Below are positions 1 through 10,839 of a stretch of 64,000 bases of DNA, piece after piece. The first letter of the stretch is position 1. Every line of letters begins with the position of its first letter. The notes under the pieces are model-generated. The model was given only the letters and a program-made list of their open reading frames with translations, did not search any database and had not been told where the DNA came from. Source of the DNA: Protopterus annectens (lineage: Eukaryota; Chordata; Ceratodontiformes; Protopteridae); contig NC_056750.1 of NCBI RefSeq assembly GCF_019279795.1, forward strand, positions 696,576,394-696,640,393, given 5' to 3'. The position numbers and the translations under genes were made by a program.

Positions 1-1017
1 GTAAGCCACTGAAAATGCATTATCCCCACAGAGTACTAATTAGTCTCAGCACAGTAAAGATTGGTCTCATTCACTAAAAGTACAGCAGGCAGACAAGCAA
101 ATAAATCTAAGGAAAAATAAACCAGTCTCCTTCTAAAGGCAGAGATGTATATCAGCATAAGCTACACCAGGCATTAATGGAATGAAAAAATGTATTTGAG
201 AAATGGAACCGTTACTCAAAATTAATCTAGCAGCAGGCATAGATCGAATAAAGAAATATATTTAAGACAGACAAGTACAAACTGCAGCAATAGAATATAT
301 ATTTACTGGTTTAAAACGCAAAGCAAAACTCTCTGTGTGTGATAAAAAATGCAGTTACATAAGGAAAATAATGCACCAGAAAAATCCGGTCTTGTATCCT
401 TCAGATAAGGAGTCTTTTAGGCTACAAAAATCATTATCAGGTTGCAATTATAATTAGTGCAGTGGATTGACTTCAAGTGCTAGAGAGAAGTAGCACAGTA
501 CAGAGAACATGAAAAGACAACAGACCACAAACATGTGTCCCTCTCCAGATATGAACGTGTCTCCTCATCCAAGGCTACTTGCAGTACAGCTAAGTACTTG
601 GAAAGCAACCAGTGAATTAATTAAAAGTTAATAACGCACTTCAGAATGGCAGAGCTTGTTCCTAAAACAACAAAACTGAGAGCTGACAGTGTTCTTAACA
701 AAAAATAGATTCATGTATTGAATGGTCCATTAGTGCAAACAGAGCTCGTTATATGCTTGATGGCTATTGCAGTCTGAACATCTGGGAGATGTTTACTAAG
801 TATTGCCAGCCTAATACTAGAGCCAGGAAACTAAGTCATACTGCTTTACGTAACTGTAATATACATTTCTAATGCCTAATTTTCCTACAGCCTAGGAATT
901 ACATAACTTGCATCTTCATTTTCCTTTTAGCTCATGATGCAATTCAAACTATGCATTTTTAGGAATTCTCACTTCCATATATTTCACAAAGAAAATCAAG
1001 AACATTATAAAAAGCCC
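1..1017 (-). other. Possible 3'UTR of a minus-strand host gene, otherwise unassigned
   Basis: No open frame of note and no recognisable repeat is visible in this AT-rich kilobase. It lies directly downstream, on the minus strand, of the candidate terminal exon at 1018-1197, so it could be that gene's 3' untranslated region. I found no convincing minus-strand polyadenylation signal inside it, so the message, if real, probably ends beyond the left edge of the window. The assignment rests on position only. Confidence 0.3.
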
Positions 1018-1197
1018 TCACTTGAGCTTGTTCTGTATCTCAACCCCTGCTTGCTCTAGCAGGACTGTTCGCACAAAGCTTCTTGAGACCGTTACTCGAT
1101 CAGAAATCGCACTTAGCATCTTTTTGTGGCTTTCTGCTTTCCTCAGTGCATACGGGCAAAGATCTTCAGTCAAATTCACCATGGAGTCAAGAATCAC
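1018..1197 (-). CDS. Candidate terminal coding exon of an unrecognised host gene
   Basis: On the minus strand there is a 59-codon frame ending in TGA at 1018-1020. At its upstream edge is a plausible splice acceptor: a T-rich stretch ending in AAG (plus 1198-1217 reversed), with an in-frame TGA just upstream of that, as expected at an intron boundary. The peptide has a protein-like, helix-favouring and charged composition (it contains ...NLTEDLCPYALRKAE... and ends ...VEIQNKLK) and resembles none of the retroelement proteins in the window. I do not recognise the family. It is too short to pass a length filter, and the overlapping 69-aa frame on the plus strand is probably its shadow. A random 59-codon frame is possible in such a window, so the call rests on the combination of acceptor, stop and composition. 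No upstream exon was identified. Confidence 0.45.
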   Translation of the reverse strand: MILDSMVNLTEDLCPYALRKAESHKKMLSAISDRVTVSRSFVRTVLLEQAGVEIQNKLK

Positions 1198-2282
1198 CTT
1201 AAGAAATCAAGTAAACCACATTATTAGGTAATGTGTTTCAAAATAGATGAACTTATTACTGAGAAAAAAACAATTTATCATGACACAATATTTAATAGAG
1301 CATTTTATTCTAGCAACCTTAAATACTATGAAAGCCTGAAAGATTCAAAAACAAAATTTTACATGAATTTGATGGTACAAAAACAGCTCTTTAAATATAA
1401 ACCATGAAGCTTGAAAAAATCTATGCACATGGCCCCATGCATACATTAGACTACTTTACAAAACAATTGTAAATTCTGTGTATTCCACTTTATTTTTATA
1501 ATATGCATTGCTGATAAATATGATTAAGTCACCTGTCAGGAAATACAAAATGCATTTTCAGTGGGATTTGCAAAACAATACATGTCACATTCATGAACTG
1601 TTTTGCAGAACATTAATTTAAAGAACACTTGTGAACAGGAGCACAACAAAACTGTAAGCTTGCAATTTAGTCTGCAAAACCAAATTCAGAACATTGTCAA
1701 CTGTCAATATTCTGCAGCCATTAATTCCCTAAAACAATTTCTTCAGAATGCACTTATATGCAGTAATACTTATTTTTTAGATACTAAATCCTGCTTGATC
1801 AAAAACACAGAAGTCAATCTCATGAAGCACCTTTTGTCAGAAGCTGAAAGTATGACCATGTATTTCATGAAACATGCATCTTTGAAGTTCAATGTAATTA
1901 GAAAAAGAAGAATATGTAGGAACCTAAGGTTTAAAAATATGTTCCTTAAAAGCTTATATTACAAAGAAAAATGTGTATATCTTTAATTACATGACCAGAA
2001 AATGGAAAGTTATGTCTGCCACTCTTAAAATGTAATCTAAAGAAATAGTAATGCTATGAAACCATGTTAGAGAAATCAAATGGCCTTAAAAATGTACTCT
2101 TTGGGCAAGGAATAGAGTATTAACTAATATCTAAGAAGGTTCTATGTCATCCTGGAAAAAGTCACATTTCCGAATTCTACATTCAATGCAATATCTGCCT
2201 TTCTGAAAGGATGTAAAGCCACCCTGACACCCATTCAGAAAACTCCTCAATCTGCACAGCCATTAATAATATTATCATAGGT
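1198..2282. other. Unassigned AT-rich interval
   Basis: Probably intron or intergenic DNA. A 127-codon plus-strand frame at 1603-1986 is AT-rich, has no recognisable domain and looks like chance. At 2070-2089 lies a 20-bp sequence that recurs exactly at 9365-9384 (see the repeat entry). No promoter, RNA gene or known repeat was recognised. Confidence 0.5.
2070..2089 (+). repeat. 20-bp direct repeat, partner at 9365-9384
   Basis: The 20-mer GAGAAATCAAATGGCCTTAA occurs here and, identically and in the same orientation, at 9365-9384. The two copies bracket the whole minus-strand LINE block. A looser resemblance continues beyond each copy (CATC-CTGG-AAA-ACATTTCC at about 2135-2170 and 9410-9432), so this may be an older interspersed repeat or a duplicated target rather than a simple target-site duplication. 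Confidence 0.6.
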
Positions 2283-2560
2283 TCAGAGGTGGGTACTAGG
2301 TTATTGGCCCCAGGGCCTATACAAGCCTAGCCATATGGATTTCCAGTCTATCGGCACTTACAGAAATTTATTTTCCTGCACCCCTGTCAAGCAGAGCCAC
2401 CAAAGTCATCCCCGGGGCGAATTTCCAATTTCCCATTCAATCAGCAAGATTTGTCTTAAAGAGGGCCTAAGAGGTGCTCTGCTTGACCTGAATAGGCAGT
2501 CTGTTCTCCAGAGTATGGTTAGTTTACTGGAGACACGTGCAGTTAGGACTTTAGTTTATT
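2283..2560 (-). mobile_element. 3' end of a CR1-type LINE (minus strand)
   Basis: The sequence from about 2283 reads as the reverse complement of the LINE 3'UTR seen at 17297-17560 and 56480-56720. The shared landmarks are GGTAGGTACTAG-like start, the GGGCCTATA-AAGCCTA block, the CCCCTGTCAAGCAGAGCCAC block and the segment encoding the last residues of ORF2. It diverges from the family after about 2540. This is a degraded copy, and it is not contiguous with the better-preserved LINE that begins at 5632, because both contain overlapping parts of the same ORF2 end. Confidence 0.75.
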
Positions 2561-5214
2561 ACCCTTCTGTAAACTATACACTAAAGGATCCACTCAGAGT
2601 AATACAGAGAGTATCCATCCACCACACGAGGGAATCTGCCTTCTCAGCTAAAGGATTCTGTTTCAGAGATGCCTCCGGGGGTGACATGTTGATGACCCCG
2701 AGTAGGCTGCCCACCTGGTTCTTTCTCTGGCCTCCTTTAATTCAACAGTCAGTGAGGGGCCCTGCCTACTTATGTCACTTGTTCTGATGGATTTGGATTT
2801 TCTTCAGGACTTTAGGGTTTCCTCCAGCACATCCTATTTATTTCTGTGTTGAGGTTTAAGTCACTTGTTGAATACGGCTGGACATCTCGAATAGAGCTGG
2901 AGTTTGCATGTCCATGAATTCAGACATATAAAATGGACTGGTTTTTTCAGTACTTTCCTGAGGAGCTGAGTTTTTGCGACGCTGTCAATCCAGCAATATT
3001 TGTTTTTGGCCTGCATCCCATATGGTATCATTGTACAGGAGCATTAAGATCTCCTTGGAGGGGGTCTCAGTCATGCCCCTCCGGGTGAGATTATATATAA
3101 GCCCAAATACGCAGGGCAATCATCACTCTGTCCTGGATGATAAGGTTACAAATGACCAATTTTTCCATACCCCTGACCATATCAATATAATGTTCCAGAC
3201 CCTAGCTCCCTTCTTGGTCCCACCATTTTATGTGGTCTACCAAACCCTACCATAGGTTTTTGAGAAGGGGTCCTGATGGGGCATGAGGCCTTCATTTTTG
3301 GTCTTCACAAGTAGTCTCTGACAGATGGGTATGACACTTTAGCCTTTTCTGTGGGCCCCTTTGTATGTTTCTGTTTAATATAAATGCCTTCAGGCTATAG
3401 TGTTTGCATGGGAGTGTCAAATCTGAGGTCCCGAAAGTGACCTAAATATCCAGAGCCCTGAGTCAATCAGCATACTGAATGGTCAGCCTCTAGACATGCT
3501 CCCTTTGCAACCTTGAGCTGTGGGTTCTGATGCTGACATAGCAACAACCTGCCCTCCAGGTTATGGGTCTACTGGTGAGCTGGTCCGAGTCCGGTTTGCC
3601 CATGCAACTCTGACCCTGTGGGTTCTTGTTTGTTTATGGCTTCTAGTTTGTGTGAATGTATGAACTTGTTAGCCAAGGTCATCCAGGTGTGATCTGTACC
3701 TCACCAAATTCATCCCTAGGCTTTTGCAGCCCTGGAAGTAGGCTGTGTGTTCAAAACCCAATTTGGCTATGTCTTAGTGATAGTTTCAAAATTCGACCAC
3801 CCTGATTCTCTCCATAGTCTTTGTTCCTTAGCCCCCCTGATGCAGGATAGCCCATACCTTACCGGCCCATGCCTTTGTTTTATCGCCACCCGTGGGTCCA
3901 TAGCTTTGCAGACCATGCTTAAAGTCAAGTGGGGCTGTGGTTCCTGCCTTACCAACATGGCTGGTCTGTGTGACTGTTTAACAGCAGCCTTATGTGTGGG
4001 TTTAGTTCCTGCAGTCTGCCTAGAACACCCAGCACCACTTTATCCAATGTCTGTGTGGGCTTCCACAGCTTGTTTATGGATTTCAGCATGCTAGCTGTAT
4101 AGTTTTACACTGACACTCTGCGCTTAAGGTGGGGCTAGAAATGGTGTGGGGAGGCTGTCGGCCTTTGTGACTTTTCTGCAGTGGGGGAGAAAATGTACCT
4201 GTCATTTTGGGTTATTGTGTAGCAAGGCCTTGTCTTTGTGTTTTTGTTTCTTTTGGGTTTACTCTCTCTGTGTCTCATGTATGTTTTTTGTGGTTGTTAA
4301 TCGTGTTTTTTTGCTTTTTGTTTTGATTGCTTTTTAGATGTTTTTTGGATTTTCCCTCAAAGGATGCCTTTGGATGATTTTAGGTTTTTGAGTTTTTTGA
4401 TGAGCCTTATCCTGCTGTTTGATTTTTTCCATGCAGTGTGTTGTAGCTTCCTCCTCCTGTTGTTTGGGGGAATGGGTCTTGGTTTCGCATGGCACCGGCC
4501 TTTGGGGCTTGGGTCTTGTTGAATTGCAGGATTGAAGGGCCATGCATTTCCTTGAAGAAGGAGGTAGAAGGCAAAGGCAAGGGCAAAGCAGTGTGGGTTG
4601 TGGGGCCCAGGGTTCCAAGGCCTTGCTTTTGAAGTTCTCTTAGTCTGTCTTCTTTGTTTGCTTTGGGTTCTTCTTCACTGGTTCCTGTGGCAGGGGTGGA
4701 CGGGGGGTGTGATGTGATTTATTACTTTTCCGTGATCTATGTTGTGAGGGATATACTCCGTGTAGAGTGTGTTGTTGTCTTGTTGTGTAATTAGTGAAGG
4801 TGTAGGGTAATTCCAATTTCTTTCCTATAATAGGTTGTTACATTAGTTGTTCCATTGCTTGGGATGTTAGGAATTCTAGAAGTGGGGTGGAATTATGTTT
4901 GGGGCTTGAATGATGGTATTTGGAGGAACATTCATACTCTGAAGTATCTGAAATGATGAAGGATGGAGAAGACATTCATACTCCAGTGAGTAGTCTCTGT
5001 GGGTGCTGGAAGGTGCCTACAGTTTTGCCTAACTGTAGTTGCTGCTGGATATGCAGTTTTGCCCATGGTTAGTATGCCTATGGTAGTGGTTGTTGTTTGA
5101 TTACCTGGTGGTGGGTTTTGGTGGTATTTTTGATGAAAATCTTTGTTGATGTTGATGGATACTCCCGGAAGTTTTGTGGTGAGGGAAAACCTGATAGTTG
5201 AAACAGATGTGTGT
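2561..5214 (-). mobile_element. Rearranged, strongly decayed CR1-type LINE relic
   Basis: Isolated patches match the minus-strand LINE family in broken order. At about 3895-3950 the minus strand reads like the reverse transcriptase segment containing LVCKAME (here MVCKAMD). At about 4334-4618 a minus-strand frame carries QQEEEATTH, resembling the RQEEKATTH linker of ORF1 in the copy at 46552. Between these patches I see no clear homology, and several plus-strand open frames (2335-2787, 3747-4094) are not recognisable. Whether this is one very old copy or several nested fragments cannot be decided by eye. Confidence 0.45.
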
Positions 5215-5631
5215 CAGGGTGCCTCAGAGCCTTCAGTCACTGCACAGACATTGATGTTGGTTTACTTGAGACGTCCATCTTGAGGATTGGCTCTGAGGGC
5301 GTTTACTTTTCTGGCATTGAGCATTGAGCCCTTAGTTTTTTTTTTTTCCACTTTTGTTTTCTAGGGAGTTTGTTTAAAAAAAGCCACCTCGTCAAAAAGG
5401 CACTATGGGGTGGAGAGCCTGCCACAATATCCGAGAAGCCCAAGGTGAGGGGTGCCATCACTTCATGGCAGCGCTGGCTTGTCACATGTCATCCCAAGCA
5501 GACAGACATTGATCCCCTTAATGACACCAGTAATATTAATTGTTAAAACTGATCATTTTGTCTTTGTACTGTGGCATCATTCTTGGTGAGGGTAAGATGC
5601 TGCTCAGGGTCAGGGTAAGATGCTGCTCAGG
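5215..5631 (-). mobile_element. LINE fragment: ORF1 C-terminus to endonuclease start (minus strand)
   Basis: Reading the minus strand, this piece matches the junction between ORF1 and ORF2 of the CR1-type LINEs. The plus-strand text GCCTTCAGTCACTGCACAG, the CATTGAGC block, the GGCACTATGGGGTGG block and the TCATCCCAAGCAGACAGACA block correspond in order to 8160-8520 and 20260-20640. It ends at TGCTGCTCAGGG and abuts the 3' half of another LINE at 5632. The order ORF1-side sequence then ORF2 3' end is impossible in one intact element, so this is a junction of two copies. A short duplication, GGGTAAGATGCTGCTCAGGG-like, sits at 5590-5630. Confidence 0.65.
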
Positions 5632-5761
5632 GAAGTCTCTGTGACAGGAACCTAGCCCTCCAGCAAGTGTTGTTTACTGGGGTGACAAGGTTTAGGTCCC
5701 TGGAGTGTGTGGCTCCGATGGATTGGGATTTTAAGTGGAGCAGGTCCAACATTTGTGGGTT

Positions 5762-6531
5762 TCACATTGGCTTGTATGTTAGGCAGAGATCTCCTCTAAG
5801 TAGGCGATATGAAACAGAGTAGAGCTGGAGTTTTTTGAGGTGGTCTGCATTGGGCAGATGATTTAGGCCAGTGATCCTCTTTCTGAGGTATTTCTGTGGC
5901 CTTTCCAGCTGTTGCAAATGTTTCGTGAGGTACATACCAAATGGGGCGTTGTACTCTATAATAAGTCTAATGAGAGATAAGTAGAGGGGAACAATGACCT
6001 CATTTTTTCTAGATGAGAAGCCTTTTGTAATTAGGTGGGGCACATAGAAGATTTTCTGACTACTGTGGCAATGTGTTTATCAAAGGAGAGACCACTGTCC
6101 ACCTGTATCCCAAGGTCTCTTACCACACTTTCGGTGTTAAGTGGGCTACCACCTATGTGGTTGTTCAAGGGCACTTGTTTTTTTCCAAAGGGAATGACTG
6201 TGCATTTTTTGGCAGTGAGCTTGAGGCCATGGCTCTGACACCAGGCATCTATATCAGTGAGGCCCTTCTGTAGAATTTCCACATCCTTTGGGGATTTGAT
6301 AATGGCTCCCAGCTTGCAGTCGTCTGCGAACTTTGCTAGCCATAGGCCTTCAGTGTTGGCTTGAACTTCAGAGAAGTAGATGCCAAATAAGAGCAGACCT
6401 TGGACTGAGCCCTGTGGTACTCCACTTGTCACAGGTCTAGTACTGGATTTGGAGTCAGCTACTTTGACTATGTGGTTTCTATCAGTACGCCAGTTTGCAA
6501 CCCATCTAGTGACATAGGGATTAATGCCCAA
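5762..6531 (-). pseudogene. LINE ORF2: RT palm (motifs B, C), thumb and C-terminal region
   Basis: Two overlapping minus-strand frames (6031-6531 and 5762-6043) together cover the second half of the reverse transcriptase. The upstream frame has the motif-B-like SGVPQGSVQG followed by LLLFGIYFSE, then motif C as KFADDCKLGA, which retains the catalytic aspartate pair. It continues through CQSHGLKLTAKKC and VRDLGIQVDSGLSFD. The second frame picks up at PLYLSLIRLIIEYNAPFG and runs through the QLERPQKYL segment of the thumb. The -1/+1 shift near 6035 breaks the protein. No functional product is expected. Confidence 0.85.
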
Positions 6532-6539
6532 TTTAGTGA

Positions 6540-7266
6540 GTCTATCTAAGATTCCAGAGGGGGAATGGTATTGAAGACCTTGGCGAGGTCCAGATAGGCT
6601 GTGTGAACCACCTTACCCTCATCCATGGCTCTGGTGACTGTTTCAAAGTAGTCAATCAGATTTCGGAGACATGATCTACCTTTCATGAACCCAAACTGTG
6701 TAGGGTCCAGAGACTAGAGGTTTCCAGTGTCCCTGTTTGATTTCCATTATTATACGTTACATGGCTTTACAGACCAGACTCATCAGACTGATGGGGCAGT
6801 AGTTACCGGGGTCCATAGCAGACCCCCCCCCCTTTATGGAGTGGGATAACCATAGCTGTGCACCATTCAGTGGGCATAAGGCCTGAAGTGAGGCTAAGAT
6901 TGAACATAGTACATAGGTGGGGTGCCAGTTTATTATGTAGTTCATGTAGGACACAGCCCGGGATGCTGTCTGGTCCTATGGATGCTGTATTCTTGACTTT
7001 GGCTAGTGAAGTTTTTGCCTGTGCAGCCATGATTACCTGGACTTGGCATTCTTCTGGTATCGAGATGAGCCCTTTGGGGGGTGAGAGGGGAATGAAATTG
7101 GCACTGAACTTACCTGCCAGAATGTTAGCAATATCAGTTGGATCAGCATATTTGGTGCCATTGTGCTGTAACTCAGAGCAAATCTGAGTGTTGCCATTGA
7201 GGTTCTTGACATAACTGTAGAATGCCTTGTGGTTGTCTTTAGAATCTCTGGCAATTTTGTTCTCAT
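6540..7266 (-). pseudogene. LINE ORF2: RT fingers and start of palm, frameshifted
   Basis: Minus-strand fragments at 7033-7266, 6803-7030 and 6757-6954 carry the N-terminal half of the reverse transcriptase. Visible are SIGPDSIPGCVLHEL (finger motif 0/1 region), a stretch equivalent to the PLHKGG segment, and YCPISLMSLVCKAM, the counterpart of YRPISLTSLVCKAME in better copies. The palm A segment lies around 6560-6660 but is out of frame. A run of nine C at 6823-6831 coincides with one frame loss and is a likely slippage site. Confidence 0.75.
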
Positions 7267-7355
7267 AACTAGCTTTGGAGGATTTTATGAGGGATCTCGG
7301 CTTCTTACTGATGCTGACCAGAGAATTTTTCCAATCCTGGGTTTTTACTCTTTTT

Positions 7356-8429
7356 TTACAGGAGTTTCTTTCTTCTGTTGTATAGTTTGTTTATGGCTGG
7401 GGACGACCAGATTGGCTTCCTTTTTTTGGAAGATAGCATCTTGGTTCTATTTGGAATGGCATGGTCCATGCACAAGGGTGTGTGTTCATGCAATGCATTA
7501 GTGAAAGATTCTGCATACTCGCTTCCACATTCCGTGTGCATGGGTGTTGTGAAGTTAGCCACTTCGGTCTTGAGAAGCTTGAAATTGGCCTTGGAGAAAA
7601 TTTTTAAGGTGGTTACTTTGGTGGGGAGTGGAGGCAGGATGTGGATGTCTAGGGTGATTAACTTATGGTCAGATTTGACCAGTGAGGAGCTGACCTGTGG
7701 AGTGGAGCATCTGTCTCCCATGTTGGTAATGATCAGGTCCAGGACATTTGTGCCCCTGGTGGGGATATGAATAAGCTGGTCCAAGGCACTGGCATTTATG
7801 AATTCAAAAAAACGCTGAGCAAATGTGTTGGTACTTGAGTAGTTTTCCCAGTCAATGGCAGGGTAGATGAAGTCACCTAGTGTTATGGTGTTTGGTTTTA
7901 CCTGAATATTTTCTATTATGTTGAGAAAAGTGGAGTGGCAATCTTGAGGCATAGTGGGAGATCTGTAGCAAGCTACAATTTGGATTGCAAGCTTGCCTAG
8001 TGTTAGTTGCACTTGGAGAATCTCAGCTGCATTATGTTGGGCAACAAGCCTGGAGGTGTGGATAGTCTTAATTAATATGGATACGCCGCTGCCTTTAGTG
8101 TTCCAGTCCTGATTGGGTGGCCGAAAGGTATGGTATGAGTTGCATCATGGTATAGTTGGGGTGCTCTCTGGAGCCTTGAACCAGGTTTCTGTCACTGCAC
8201 AGATATCAATGTCCTCCATTTTAATGAGTGCTTCAAGTTGGTGCATTTTGTGCTTGAGACTTATAGCATTGAGCAGCATTACCCTCAGGTTTAGCTTGCT
8301 TGGACTTGTTACAGTGGTAGTTTTGTCATTTGAACTTTGCCTAAAAAAGGCACAATAGGGGTGGCAAGGGCCTTGGCCAGTAACCTGAATCCCAAAGGCG
8401 ACAAGTGCAGGCCATCTCTGGCAAAGCAT
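7356..8429 (-). pseudogene. LINE ORF2: apurinic/apyrimidinic-type endonuclease domain
   Basis: Two minus-strand frames, 8145-8429 (N-terminal part) and 7356-8012 (C-terminal part, 218 aa), make up the endonuclease that nicks target DNA during target-primed reverse transcription. Landmarks are MLLNAISLKHKM at the domain start, DICAVTETWF (the conserved glutamate-containing ET-W motif), ITLGDFIYPAIDW (GDFN motif, here GDFI) and SSLVKSDHKLITLDI (the SDH motif). It ends in the KPIWSSPAINKLYNRRKKL linker before RT. About 130 bp between the frames encode the middle of the domain in another frame. Confidence 0.85.
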
Positions 8430-8500
8430 TGTGGCCTGTTGATCATGTCATCCCAGGTAGACAGATACTGAATCTCCTTAGAGCAACATCAGAAACTTAG

Positions 8501-9290
8501 CTAATTGTTGAAGTTAATCATTTTGTCCTTGTACAGTGGTATCATTCTGGGTGAGGGCAGGAATCTACTCAGGGCTAGGGTCTTGCCTGACTGGGCTACC
8601 AGATCAGAGAGCTCTTTCATATCTCGTTTCATGTAGTCCAGGGAGGTGCGTCCCAGGTCATTTACACCAACATGGACAATGACAGAGTCATAATTATATC
8701 TGTTGTGGAGTGACCTGAGTGCATGCTTTATGTGGTGAATCATGGCACCAGAGAAGCAGCTAACTGTAATCTTCTCTTTATTCAGCCTAGTGAGTGGGAC
8801 GTCAGTGTGCCTGACTATAGAGCCATCTATGACTAGTGTGTTGGGTACTTTGTTTTGCCTTATGGGCTCTTGCTGGGTGGCACGCTGGAGTTTTGGGCTA
8901 TGTGTTGCTTTGGTTGTGTTGGTGGGTGGTGGTTGTTTGTGTATCTGCTTTGGGGGGGTCTCTGTTTCCTGTTTAGATTTACATTGAGAACCTCCGTGTA
9001 TGTAGGTGTGTGTTTGGCATTATGTGTGGGTATTGTCAGTAAAGAATTTTAGGGACTATGTGTTGAGTGTGGTTTTGTGAGGGTGTTGACCTTCTCCTCT
9101 TGACTGACTAGTTCAGTCTTGGTTGGAGAGAGCTTGTCTTCCATCTTAGCTATATAAGTGCCTCTCTCGCAGGTTGTAGTGTTGGGTGGTAGGAGGAGAG
9201 GGTTTTCTGTCTACATGAGGCAACTACTACATTGCCCCAAGATGACCAGATTCACCAGATGGACAGGAGAAAACACCAGGAGCTGACCCT
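8501..9290 (-). pseudogene. LINE ORF1: SGNH/GDSL esterase-like domain and N-terminal region
   Basis: The minus-strand frame at 8501-8743 contains SVIVHVGVNDLGRTSLDYMKRD, of which HVGVNDL is the block III (G-x-N-D) signature of SGNH hydrolases. Just upstream (about 8800-8850) the minus strand encodes a VIDGSIVRHT-like stretch corresponding to the GDS block of sister copies. Esterase-type ORF1 proteins are known from CR1 and related LINEs and are thought to aid RNP or membrane association. The N-terminal zinc-binding part is expected near 9200-9290, by alignment with the copy at 46552. Confidence 0.7.
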
Positions 9291-9384
9291 TGGACATGCC
9301 TTGATAAGAGCTTATTTAATTTAAGTACTAGAACTGTTTTCCTGCTTACTAGGAAAGGAAGGTTGAGAAATCAAATGGCCTTAA

Positions 9385-9620
9385 GCCTCAGCTCTGAGGT
9401 CACTACATCTCTGGGAAAGGAACATTTCCACAGCAATGACCTCTGGTGAATAGATTGCATTTTCTTACTCAAAGTCAACAATGAAAGGGACAGTCTGAAC
9501 TAGAGTATACTAGCTATGTGGAATAAAATAATATGTTGTAATTTAAGAGACAGCATCAAACCAAAGGTATAGTGTGTGTATTGTTTTATCTATTTATCTA
9601 TCTGTATAGACATATACCTA
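9385..9620. other. Unassigned interval
   Basis: No recognisable repeat or coding potential beyond the loose similarity to 2090-2170 noted for the 20-bp repeat pair. Confidence 0.4.
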
Positions 9621-9645
9621 TATCTGTGTGTCTACATCTATAGAT

Positions 9646-9704
<59 letters not shown>

Positions 9705-9748
9705 TATATATATTTATATTTATATTTATATGTATACACATATATATG
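9621..9748. repeat. (CA)n / (TA)n compound microsatellite
   Basis: Runs of CA dinucleotides at 9647-9672 and 9684-9704 alternate with TA-rich runs, followed by a TTTATA-type stretch. The block immediately precedes foldback element A. Overlapping open frames here are artefacts of the simple repeat. Confidence 0.9.
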
Positions 9749-9749
9749 G

Positions 9750-10040
9750 GTCCCTATTGGATTACCGAAGTTTCAAAACTTCAAACATCATACAGCCATG
9801 ACCATATGATCAAAGTTTTGAAACTTCAAACGTTTTGAATGAAAATCGTCATACAGCTCGGAATGAGAAATTTACCATTTTCCTCACTGTATTGCGGTCT
9901 CTTGGTATATTTAATTAGCAGGGGGTGTGGAGGGTGCAGGCTGGCTTGCCTCCATGCAAAAACGTAAAAAGAAAAAAATGTTTTTCCTTTTTTTTTTTAT
10001 TTTAGGTTTGAAGTTTCAAAATTTCAGTCATATGGTTAAG
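9750..10040 (+). mobile_element. Foldback element A (non-autonomous, C-run core family)
   Basis: The arm at 9801-9831 (ACCATATGATCAAAG..., ending ACTTCAAAC) is an imperfect reverse complement of 10006-10036. A smaller nested hairpin is formed by GAAGTTTCAAAACTTC-like sequence near 9768-9785 and its complement at about 9813-9828. The core, read on the minus strand, has a pyrimidine-rich CTGCACCCTCCACACCCCC stretch, an ATATACCAA segment, then GAGACCGCAATACAGTGAGG and AAAATGG (reverse of 9865-9901). This core matches elements B, C and D. No coding capacity. It follows a TA/CA microsatellite directly, as B and C do. Confidence 0.65.
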
Positions 10041-10175
10041 ATCTTCACCCCCCATGCTCACAGTACAACTTTTGCTCCTGATGTCTGGCCAGTGTCTGTT
10101 TGGAATTTGCATGTTTTCCTCATCTTTGTGGGGTTCCTCCCACCTCTGAAAAACATGATGACTGTTACCATCTCA
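10041..10175 (+). mobile_element. SINE relic, HE1/DANA-like body
   Basis: The stretch GGAATTTGCATGTTTTCCTC followed by GTGGGGTTCCTCCCACC and an AAAACATGATG segment resembles the TGGAGTTTGCATGTTCTCC...GGGTTTCCTCCCACA...AAAGACATG body shared by many tRNA-derived SINEs of fishes and other vertebrates. The tRNA-like head is not clearly preserved. Compare the better copy at 39816-40046. Divergent, hence old. Confidence 0.5.
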
Positions 10176-10839
10176 AACTAACCCCAAAATGGAGTTGTGG
10201 GCAGCAGCACAGACCTTACAGGGTGTCCTATAGGTGAAGAGTTATATAGAATAAGTGGTTTGGGCAGATACTGTGGAGTGCAACATCCTCAAGATAGGAG
10301 AACACAGATCACAGACTGGCTAGCCACATTCAATATATGTAAAATATGGCTGTATGTAATTTGGTTGTATTGACTAATGTTGCCAAAAGGACATGGGTAT
10401 TTGTTGGTGATAAGTGGGTTGAGGACATGGCCTACTTCAACTTATCCAAGGGACCCATGTTAATGGTGAGAGAAGTGTATGTGCTCCTATTAGCCAGTGT
10501 GTGCCTACCATAAGGCACTGGCCAGATTAGGTTTCCTGGGATAGCTCTGTTGAGTGAAAGTTGGACGAAAAAGCAATCAACCATACATGAACCACAAATT
10601 GCTATACTCACTAACGGGACACAGCCTGGAAGTGGATGACATGATGGAGGAAGCAGGACATCCTATCTATCCAGGATGAGGGATGTCATCAGAATTAGTG
10701 ACAGACTTATGGCAATCAAACTCCGGCCTAACAAGAGGTCAGTATTCATAATCACAGCCTGTGCTCCACAGCAGGGTTGTGATAGTGTGGAAAAGAGTGC
10801 ATTCAGACAACAGTTGCAGGAAGAGTAGGACAGCATGAA

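Larger units (their letters stand above)
5632..9364 (-). mobile_element. CR1-type LINE, long minus-strand copy
   Basis: A non-LTR retrotransposon read from about 9364 down to 5632: ORF1, an apurinic-type endonuclease, reverse transcriptase and the C-terminal region, in the canonical order. It lacks its own 3'UTR, being cut at 5632 where another LINE fragment abuts. Protein similarity to the other copies at 17297, 45213 and 56479 is high across all domains but the frames are broken many times, so it is a dead copy. Assignment to the CR1/L2 group rests on the single ORF2 with endonuclease before RT, the esterase-type ORF1 and the short-repeat 3' tails of sister copies. A database comparison would be needed to separate CR1 from L2. 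Confidence 0.85.

Noticed and set aside
1603-1986. 127-codon plus-strand open frame
   Set aside because: AT-rich, no domain, no splice or promoter context; length is compatible with chance in AT-poor-stop sequence.
2335-4094. Plus-strand frames of 93-150 codons
   Set aside because: They lie antisense to the rearranged LINE relic and share no recognisable protein family; treated as shadows.
9576-9809. 77-codon frame rich in His/Thr/Tyr
   Set aside because: It is the translation of CA/TA microsatellite.
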